From NCBI GenBank assembly GCA_050014815.1, contig JBEKCP010000093.1, forward strand, positions 1 through 12,621: DNA of 12,621 bases, given 5' to 3'. Shown here in pieces: positions 1 to 5,539 of this stretch. Source of the DNA: JBEKCP01 sp050014815. GTDB taxonomy: Bacteria > Planctomycetota > Planctomycetia > Pirellulales > Thermoguttaceae. The first letter of the stretch is position 1; each line of letters starts with the position of its first letter. The translations under genes were made by a program, and so were the position numbers. The notes beneath the pieces are model-generated. The model saw nothing but the letters and a program-made list of their open reading frames with translations. It was not told the origin of the DNA and made no database searches.

Positions 1-501
1 GAACAGGTTGTCGGCCACCGTGACGCCGACGACGCAGACCTTTGCCGCCGAGCGGATGTCGCCGGGGGCGAAGAAATCGCCGCGGCGGACCTGCTGGTTG
101 CGCACGGTCAGATAGGAAGGGCCGACGCCCAGCATGTCGTCGGGGCACCAGTTCTGGTTTCCGGCGATGACCTGGCCGCGGCAAAAGACGATGGGCGTGG
201 CCGCCAGGACGGCGGGGCACTCGGCCGCGATCGCCTCGGCGTCGGCGGCGGTCAGCGTGGCGATGCTCCCCAGCCCCTTGTGGGCGCCGCTGTCCTTCTG
301 GCTGCCGGGATGGACCACCAGCACGTTCGACCCGATGCTCTGCAACTGGTCCTGCAAGAGCTGGCCGGCCGACTGGCAGATCGACACCAGCAGGATGACC
401 GCGGTGATTCCGATGACGATTCCCAGGACCGTCAGGCCGGCGCGCATCTTGTTCTTGGCCAGGGCCCGCAGGGCAATGCTGATCGTCGTCCAGAAGTTCA
501 T
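1..501 (-). CDS. MacB-like ABC exporter permease, N-terminal part (runs off window)
   Basis: This is the inner-membrane permease subunit of a MacAB-type ABC exporter, with 167 codons visible before the window edge. The start is ATG at 501-499, read as MNFWTTISIALRALAKNKMR. That start follows the family pattern of a short cytoplasmic lead, a basic LRALAKNKMRAGLT stretch, then a first membrane helix (about residues 22-46, LTVLGIVIGITAVILLVSI). The periplasmic MacB core domain follows (IGSNVLVVHPGS, then LTADDAEAIAAECPAV). The remaining helices lie outside the window. Its ATG overlaps the stop of the upstream adaptor gene as ATGA and no Shine-Dalgarno is visible, so translation is probably coupled. 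Family and role are firm; the exported substrate is unknown. Confidence 0.9.
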   Translation of the reverse strand, partial: MNFWTTISIALRALAKNKMRAGLTVLGIVIGITAVILLVSICQSAGQLLQDQLQSIGSNVLVVHPGSQKDSGAHKGLGSIATLTAADAEAIAAECPAVLAATPIVFCRGQVIAGNQNWCPDDMLGVGPSYLTVRNQQVRRGDFFAPGDIRSAAKVCVVGVTVADNLF

Positions 502-1760
502 CGTGGTGGCGGGGGAGGGGGTGGCGAGAAGTCCTTGGCAACGGCGGATCGTGCGCCGACGGCCACTTCCTGGCCTTCTGCCAGGTCGCCGGACAACAGC
601 TCGGTCGACCGCTTGTCGTTGAGTCCGGTCTTGACCTCGACGGCGGCCAGAAGGTCGTCGCGGACCACCCAGACGTAGCGTCGATTGCGGCCGGCGGCGG
701 CCGGGCCGGGATCCGCGGCCGGCGCCTCGTCGTCGTCGTCCGAATCCAGGATTGCCCGATCGCTCGGCACGACATCCTCCGCCTTGGGGCGGAGCCGCAG
801 CGCCGCGTTGGGAATCTTCAGCACGCCGGCGTGTTTCTCGATCTGGAACGCCAGGCTCGCCGTCATGCCGGGCAGGAGCTTGAGCGCGGAGTTGGCGGAC
901 TCGACCACGACCGTGTACGTGACCACGTTCTGGGTCGTGGCGGGGTTGAGCCGCACCTGGGCGATCGAGCCCGTGAACACGTCCTTGGGATAGGCTTCCA
1001 CGGTGAAGTTGACCGGCTGGTTGCCGCTCTGGGCCTGGCGTATCAGGCCGATGTCCGCCTCGTCGACGGAAGCGTAGACGTAGACCTTCTTCTCCAGGTC
1101 GGGGGCGACCAGGAACAGCACGGGCGTCTGGAACTGCGCGGCGACCGTCTGGCCGGGATCGACCTTGCGGTCGGTTACGATTCCATCGACGGGCGACTTG
1201 ATGTCGGTGAACTCGAGGTTGGTCTTGGCGGTGGCCACGTTTGCCTCGCACTCGAGGATCGCCGCCTCGGCGAGTTTGACCTGCGCCTCCAGCGACTTCC
1301 GATCGGTGACGGCCTGGTCCACGTCGGCCTCGGCGATGGCCTTCTTCTCCTGGAGGCGGAGCGAACGCCGCTCGGTGCGGACGGCCTGTTGCAGGAGGGC
1401 TTGCACCCGGGCCAGGTCCGCCCGGCTGTGCGCCAACGACGCTTCCTCGTGCGCGACGGCCCACTTGTACGTTCGCGGGTCGACTTGCGCCAGGACCTGG
1501 TCCTTCTTGACCTTGGCGTTGAAGTCCACGAAGACCTTTTCGATGGGGCCGGAGACGAAGGCCCCGATCTGCACGCTGAGCACCGGCTGGACGGTGCCGG
1601 TGGAGTGGACCACCGCGGTGATGTCGCCGCGGCGGACCGCCGCGGTGCGGTAGGCGGCGCCGGCGCCGCGGGACCAGAACGCGGCGTAATGGTGGAACCC
1701 GGCCGCCCCCGCGCCCGCGATCGCCCCTCCGGCAGTCAGCCAGATGAGAAGTCGCTTCAT
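498..1760 (-). CDS. MacA-like periplasmic adaptor (HlyD/RND membrane fusion family)
   Basis: This adaptor links an inner-membrane MacB-type ABC exporter to an outer-membrane channel; 420 residues from ATG at 1760-1758. An N-terminal membrane anchor spans about residues 3-25. A first lipoyl/barrel half follows (RRGDITAVVHSTGTV, 43-57), then a long alpha hairpin of about 100-180 rich in Ala, Glu, Lys and Gln. The second lipoyl half is typical (IKSPVDGIVTDRKVDPGQTV, from 187). The beta-barrel region includes TQNVVTYTVVV and VLKIPNAALR. A longer reading frame would start at 1823, but it overlaps the ATPase gene; the 1760 start gives an ATGA overlap with the ATPase stop and a proper membrane anchor. 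Odd points are an acidic run (DSDDDDE, 339-345) in a loop before the last domain and a poly-proline C-terminus. Substrate unknown. Confidence 0.9.
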   Translation of the reverse strand: MKRLLIWLTAGGAIAGAGAAGFHHYAAFWSRGAGAAYRTAAVRRGDITAVVHSTGTVQPVLSVQIGAFVSGPIEKVFVDFNAKVKKDQVLAQVDPRTYKWAVAHEEASLAHSRADLARVQALLQQAVRTERRSLRLQEKKAIAEADVDQAVTDRKSLEAQVKLAEAAILECEANVATAKTNLEFTDIKSPVDGIVTDRKVDPGQTVAAQFQTPVLFLVAPDLEKKVYVYASVDEADIGLIRQAQSGNQPVNFTVEAYPKDVFTGSIAQVRLNPATTQNVVTYTVVVESANSALKLLPGMTASLAFQIEKHAGVLKIPNAALRLRPKAEDVVPSDRAILDSDDDDEAPAADPGPAAAGRNRRYVWVVRDDLLAAVEVKTGLNDKRSTELLSGDLAEGQEVAVGARSAVAKDFSPPPPPPPR

Positions 1761-2491
1761 GGCTCCTGTCCTCCGGGGCGGTGCAGGGCCGCGGCGGCTT
1801 GCGAGAAGTCGGTCGAGTCGCAAAGGACTTGCCCGTCGCCCAGCACGATCGTCCGGCGGGCGTGCCGGGCAATCTCCGGGTCGTGGGTGACGAGGATGAT
1901 GGTGATGTTGTCCTCCCGGTTGAGTTGCCCGAACAGGTCCAGGACCTCGCGGCTGGTGCGGGAATCGAGGTTTCCCGTCGGCTCGTCGGCCAGCAGGATG
2001 GGCGGCTCGTTGGCCAGCGCCCGCGCGATGGCCGCCCGCTGCTGCTCGCCGCCGGACAGTTGCGCGGGGTGGTGACTCATCCGCGACCCGAGCCCCACCT
2101 TGCCGAGCAGTTTGCGGACGCGGTCCCGCCGCTCGTGCCCGCGGAGTCGAGCGGAGTACAACAGCGGCAGCTCGACGTTCTCCAGGGCGCTGGTGCGCGG
2201 GAGCAGATTGAAGTTCTGAAAGACGAACCCGATCTTGCGATTGCGCAAGCGGGCCCGCTCATCGCCCGACATCTCGGTAACCTCTTCTCCTTCGAGCCGA
2301 TAGGTGCCGCCGCTGGGATGATCGAGGCACCCCAGCGTGTTCATGAGCGTGGTCTTCCCGGAGCCCGAAGGACCCATCAGGGCGACGTATTCTCCGTGGG
2401 CGATGTCCAGCGAAACGCCGCGCAGCGCGTGGACCTCGACTTCGCCCAGCGCGTAGACCTTGTGAATGCCGCGTAGCTCGATCAACTGCAT
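1757..2491 (-). CDS. ABC exporter ATPase, MacB/LolD type
   Basis: This is the cytoplasmic ATP-hydrolysing subunit of the exporter formed with the next two genes; 244 residues. All nucleotide-binding motifs are present: Walker A GPSGSGKTT (40-48), Q-loop FVFQNFNLLP (Q92), signature LSGGEQQR (145-152), Walker B ILLADEPTGNLDS (165-177) and H-loop VTHD (H203). The phrases QNFNLLP and DEPTGNLDS are typical of the MacB/LolD/FtsE-like export ATPases. Here the ATPase is a separate polypeptide rather than fused to the permease as in E. coli MacB. It is the first gene of a three-gene operon; its stop overlaps the adaptor start (ATGA, 1760-1757). An AGGG lies about 9 bases upstream of the ATG. Confidence 0.95.
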   Translation of the reverse strand: MQLIELRGIHKVYALGEVEVHALRGVSLDIAHGEYVALMGPSGSGKTTLMNTLGCLDHPSGGTYRLEGEEVTEMSGDERARLRNRKIGFVFQNFNLLPRTSALENVELPLLYSARLRGHERRDRVRKLLGKVGLGSRMSHHPAQLSGGEQQRAAIARALANEPPILLADEPTGNLDSRTSREVLDLFGQLNREDNITIILVTHDPEIARHARRTIVLGDGQVLCDSTDFSQAAAALHRPGGQEP

Positions 2492-2562
2492 GGGTACACC
2501 CTGCCGCGGAACCGCAGCCGGAAACGAACCTTCACCTTAATCCGGCACTCGGCGCCGTGCAA

Positions 2563-2575
2563 TACCGCTATTATA
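2563..2575 (-). promoter_or_regulatory. Candidate -10 element for the ABC exporter operon
   Basis: On the minus strand a perfect TATAAT lies at 2575-2570, about 79 bases before the ATPase ATG, which would give a leader of roughly 70 bases starting near 2563. No good -35 box is found 16-18 bases upstream (AATAAC at spacing 17). It may be activator-dependent or fortuitous, although it stands out in a GC-rich spacer. Confidence 0.35.
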
Positions 2576-2647
2576 AACGGATTTGCCGCACCGTTATTGC
2601 AGCGGCGGCGTTTGACGGCCCCCCGGGGGTGGGTGGGCCAAGCGGCC

Positions 2648-3556
2648 TTATGCGGCCACCCGCCCGGATTTCGCGCCGGTACCGGGAAAAGGCAGCAGGA
2701 CTTCCGCGAGGTTTTCGCCGGCGTCGTCGCCCTGCCACTGGGCGTCGCAGGGCTTGATCAGCCCGTTCGCGCAGCGGGGCGACACCAGGCCGCGGCGGTA
2801 GTAGCGAAGGTTCGGCGTCCCCTGGTTGTTGCGGGCGAAAGTTGGATGCGGCGGGTGCCACAGGTGGCAGACGACCGTCTTGTCGAGGACGGTCCGGAAA
2901 CGCAGCCCGAGTTGACTCAGCCGCAGTTGGAGATCGCGGTCCTCCAGGCCCCAGCCGACGTAGTTCTCGTCGAACCCGTTGACACGCTGGAAGTCGTGCC
3001 GCCACAGACCGATGTTGCAACCGGTCAGGCGCGGCCGCAAGGGATGGCCCAAGAGCCGGTAGAACCATGTGCGGCGGGTCTTGTAGGTGATCCGCCGTCG
3101 CTCGCGGCGCGGGATGTATTCGAGGTATCGCCCGCTGCGAACCTCCGGCTCCCCGATCTGTTCGCTGGTCGACTGGTCCAGCCGGTAGCTGTCGCCGGCG
3201 ATGACCAGGCCCGGCCGCCGGGCGTCCAGGTGCGCCGCCACGTGCCCCGGAGGCAGCAGGCAGTCGGCATCGGTAAACAGCAAGTACGGGGCGGTGCTCG
3301 CCAGAACACCCTGGTTGCGGCAATAGGCCAGGCGAAAGCCGTCGTGACCGTGGGTCGTGAAGCGGACCGGGAAATCCGCTTCCCGAGAAAAAGCATCGAC
3401 GACCCGGGACGTCTCGTCCATCGAGCCGTCGTCGGTGACGACGACTTCAATCTTCCCGTCGACGCCGCACTGCGAGGCAATCGACAAGAGCGCCCGCCGT
3501 AGATGCCACGGCCTCTGGTAGGTCGAAAGGAGTATGGCGATTTCCAGATGAGCCAC
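2648..3556 (-). CDS. Family 2 glycosyltransferase (GT-A fold) with galactosyltransferase-type C-terminal motif
   Basis: This enzyme transfers a sugar from a nucleotide-activated donor to a glycan acceptor; 302 residues. The N-terminus is typical GT2 (EIAILLSTYQRPWHLRRALL). A nucleotide-binding VVTDDGSMDET follows (39-49), then a metal-binding FTDADC (94-99, the D-A-D of the DXD motif). A C-terminal GFDENYVGWGLEDRDLQLRL (194-213) matches the acceptor/catalytic region of the Glyco_transf_7C type. There is no membrane helix or signal peptide, so it is probably cytosolic or membrane-associated. The GTG start at 3556 is preferred: it has AGGGGG about 7 bases upstream and places the beta strand at the N-terminus. 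The longer ATG start at 3619 adds 21 atypical residues. It sits alone between two exporter loci on the same strand. Donor and acceptor cannot be told from sequence. Confidence 0.85.
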   Translation of the reverse strand: MAHLEIAILLSTYQRPWHLRRALLSIASQCGVDGKIEVVVTDDGSMDETSRVVDAFSREADFPVRFTTHGHDGFRLAYCRNQGVLASTAPYLLFTDADCLLPPGHVAAHLDARRPGLVIAGDSYRLDQSTSEQIGEPEVRSGRYLEYIPRRERRRITYKTRRTWFYRLLGHPLRPRLTGCNIGLWRHDFQRVNGFDENYVGWGLEDRDLQLRLSQLGLRFRTVLDKTVVCHLWHPPHPTFARNNQGTPNLRYYRRGLVSPRCANGLIKPCDAQWQGDDAGENLAEVLLPFPGTGAKSGRVAA

Positions 3557-3769
3557 GGCGTCCCCCCTGCCGGCATGGGGGCACGCGAAACGCTTCGCCT
3601 GGTGGCGCCCCCCAGCCACACCTATTGTTATCCATTCGTGGGAAAACCGGGAGGAACTTTAGCGGTTCTGAGGCGCACGTCGCTCATTTCGGGTGGGCAT
3701 ATCCATAGCCGCTGCGGGGAGCAAGCATCCGCCCTCTCGAGAACCCGTTTGCTCGGCGCAACCGCCTGT
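3557..3769. other. Spacer upstream of the glycosyltransferase
   Basis: This stretch of about 210 bases lies between the permease remnant and the glycosyltransferase start. No convincing coding frame, strong hairpin or complete sigma70-type promoter was found. Reading frames that cross it are out of phase with the real genes and resemble no family I recognise. Confidence 0.4.
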
Positions 3770-3925
3770 TCAACGGTAAGGTGCAAGGACCTTCAGCAAC
3801 TCCGTCATGTCGCGGATGGTGAAGTCGTCGTTCTCGCCGGGCCGGATACGATGCCGTTGGCGGAGCAGCCCCGTGATCTCGTCAATCGCCTGGGGAATTT
3901 GTTCCTCGCTGGCTGCCTTCCTCCG
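3770..3925 (-). pseudogene. Remnant of a MacB-like permease (internal fragment)
   Basis: In the frame ending with TGA at 3772-3770, the minus strand reads KAASEEQIPQAIDEITGLL followed by RQRHRIRPGENDDFTIRDMT and ELLKVLAPYR. This is the highly conserved stretch of MacB-type permeases just before the second membrane helix (LLRQRHRI.PGE.DDF..R). The upstream two thirds, including the first helix, are absent. The FtsX-type helices that should follow (GAIA.ISLLVGGIGIMNIM) are also missing, because the frame stops right after LKVLAPYR. The fragment therefore has no start and cannot work as a transporter. Its 5' part overlaps, in another frame, the last 14 codons of the preceding adaptor gene, which pinpoints a deletion junction around 3910-3930. 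It is a decay product of an exporter operon parallel to the intact one at 1-2491. Confidence 0.75.
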
Positions 3926-5132
3926 TCGTTGCAATGCTGCCGCCCGTAATGACCTTCATGCCTTCGGTCACGTCGTCGCCGCCGATCTCGGTCATCACGC
4001 CGTCGGTCAGGCCCGTCTCGACGGCGATCGGCCGCACAAATTTCCCGTCCTGAACCCAAACGCGGCGGGCTTTCTGCTTGCCCGGTGGCGATTTCTCGCG
4101 GGCGTCGGGAAGGATCCACTGCGGTTGGGGCCGCCAGCGGAGGGCCGCATTGGGCACGAGCAATACGTCCTTGCGGCGTCCCGCCTCGAACTGCACGCTG
4201 GCGGTGAGATACGGCAGCAGCTTCTCGTCTGCATTGTCCACTGCCACGACAACGGTGTAGGTCACCACATTCTGCGTCATTTGGGCGTTGAGCCGAATCT
4301 GCACGACTTTGCCCTCAAAGGACTTGCCGGGATAGGCATCGACGGTAAAGCGGGCAGCCTGTTTCTGACGGATCTTGCCGATGTCGGCCTCGTTGACCGA
4401 TACCCACACCTGCAAGTTCTTGAGATCCTTGGCGATCAGGAACATGCTGGCGGCGTTTAGGTTGGCGGCCACCGTCTGGCCTACGTTGACGCGGCGGCTG
4501 ACGATGACGCCTTTGACCGGCGACCGGATGCGGGTGTAGCCGAGATTTGCTTCAGCCAGTTTCAGCACAGCCTTGCTCTGGACTGAATTCGCCTCGGCAA
4601 CGCCAATCGATGCCTGCGCCATCTCAAAGTTGTATTTGGCCAGATCGAAGTCGGATTGCGCAATGGCCTTTTTCTTGAATAGCTCCTCGGCGCGTTGCCA
4701 GTCCACCTTGGCCTGTCCCAGCCTGACTTTCGCCTGTGCCAATTCCGCGTCGGCACGCATGCAGCCCGCCCGGGCCTGCTCGACCGCAGAGGCGTACACC
4801 GTGTCGTCAATCTGTGCCAATAGGGTGCCTGCTTCAACTCGGGAATTGTAGTCGATCGACTTGCCGCCGGCCTGAGGGTCCGCACCGAGACTCGCGACTA
4901 CGCCGGTCACCTGGGAGCCGACGTCGACCACCTCCTCCGGTTCCATCGTTCCCGTAGCGTTGACCATCTCCGCCAGGTCACCCCGGGTCACGGTCGCCGT
5001 GCGAAGCGTCCCCGGGCTCACCCCCGCAGGTTTCGGCTCATCGGCCGAGGCCCGGACCAGTAGGAACCCGAAGGTGGCAGCAACCACCATGGTCGCCAAA
5101 GAAATGCACCGCCAGTTTCTGGTTGCACCCAT
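3882..5132 (-). CDS. MacA-like periplasmic adaptor (HlyD/RND family), orphaned
   Basis: This periplasmic adaptor has 416 residues and is paralogous to the adaptor at 498-1760. An N-terminal signal/anchor with an ASA cleavage-like site covers residues 1-30. The first lipoyl half (TRGDLAEMVNATGTMEPEE, 49-67) is followed by an alpha hairpin rich in Ala, Lys and Gln (about 110-180). The second lipoyl half reads IRSPVKGVIVSRRVNVGQTV (from 182). The barrel contains TQNVVTYTVVV and VLLVPNAALRW, shared nearly word for word with the other adaptor. The start at 5132 is chosen because AGGAGA lies 7 bases upstream; a longer frame from 5189 lacks this. No ATPase or full permease follows, only the fragment at 3770-3925. 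The last residues (about 403-416, EGSQRGTNSPGD) are probably not native but read into fused permease DNA. It may still be expressed and could serve another exporter, or be decaying. Confidence 0.85.
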   Translation of the reverse strand: MGATRNWRCISLATMVVAATFGFLLVRASADEPKPAGVSPGTLRTATVTRGDLAEMVNATGTMEPEEVVDVGSQVTGVVASLGADPQAGGKSIDYNSRVEAGTLLAQIDDTVYASAVEQARAGCMRADAELAQAKVRLGQAKVDWQRAEELFKKKAIAQSDFDLAKYNFEMAQASIGVAEANSVQSKAVLKLAEANLGYTRIRSPVKGVIVSRRVNVGQTVAANLNAASMFLIAKDLKNLQVWVSVNEADIGKIRQKQAARFTVDAYPGKSFEGKVVQIRLNAQMTQNVVTYTVVVAVDNADEKLLPYLTASVQFEAGRRKDVLLVPNAALRWRPQPQWILPDAREKSPPGKQKARRVWVQDGKFVRPIAVETGLTDGVMTEIGGDDVTEGMKVITGGSIATTEEGSQRGTNSPGD

Positions 5133-5221
5133 CGTCGCTTCTCCTGTTAAGAGGGTGTGGATTATTCCTGGGCCGGGGATTTCGCCCAATAACCTTCGCC
5201 GCCTCCGAACCTCGCTTTGCC

Positions 5222-5250
5222 ATTATCATCATTGGGCATTGAAGTCGCAA
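5222..5250 (-). promoter_or_regulatory. Candidate sigma70-type promoter for the orphan adaptor gene
   Basis: On the minus strand a -35-like TTGCGA (5250-5245) and a -10-like GATAAT (5227-5222) are separated by exactly 17 bases. They match the consensus at 4 of 6 and 5 of 6 positions. Transcription would begin near 5215, giving a leader of about 80 bases before the ATG at 5132. Its presence suggests the remnant locus can still be transcribed. Confidence 0.45.
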
Positions 5251-5422
5251 GTTGCGGGGATCACGGCGCGGGGCCCCCGGCTCCGAACAACCGACTTTCG
5301 GCCCCCAAGGGGTGAATAGACACACGGGGGGTACGCGACAGGCCCATAAGCCGGCATTGTTCCTCGCGATTTCGCCCTTTCGCGTTTTCGCGATTACCCG
5401 AATCCCTGGCTAAAGGCTCACA

Positions 5423-5445
5423 AACCGGGTTTCCGTCACCCGGTT
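5423..5445. promoter_or_regulatory. Inverted repeat upstream of the glycosidase gene, possible operator
   Basis: AACCGGGT and ACCCGGTT are perfect 8-base arms separated by 7 bases. They lie about 34 bases upstream of the candidate -10 box at 5479. The size and position fit a dimeric regulator site. A short RNA hairpin or chance pairing in GC-rich DNA is equally possible. Confidence 0.3.
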
Positions 5446-5478
5446 CCGCGATTGGTCGCCTTGATGGCCGCGATCCGC

Positions 5479-5533
5479 TATACTGGCGGCCGTACTACAG
5501 GACCAGGATGCTCAGGCGTATCGACTCAGGAGA
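5479..5533 (+). promoter_or_regulatory. Candidate -10 box and ribosome binding site of the GH38 gene
   Basis: TATACT (5479-5484) matches the -10 consensus at 5 of 6 positions. No good -35 box stands 16-18 bases upstream, and TTGATG at 5461 is too close. AGGAGA at 5528-5533 lies 6 bases before the GTG start at 5540 and is a clear Shine-Dalgarno that decides the start. Confidence 0.4.
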
Positions 5534-5539
5534 CGTACT

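Larger units (their letters stand above)
5133..5539. other. Divergent intergenic region
   Basis: This 407-base spacer separates the leftward adaptor gene from the rightward glycosidase gene. It holds a candidate leftward promoter (5222-5250), a short inverted repeat (5423-5445), and a candidate rightward -10 box with ribosome binding site. It also has a run with TTTCGC-like repeats near 5367-5395. No coding frame with recognisable content was seen. Confidence 0.6.

Noticed and set aside
1761..1823. Extended adaptor start at 1823
   Set aside because: It would overlap the ATPase gene by more than 60 bases and put 21 Arg-rich residues before the membrane anchor. The 1760 ATG gives an ATGA overlap instead.
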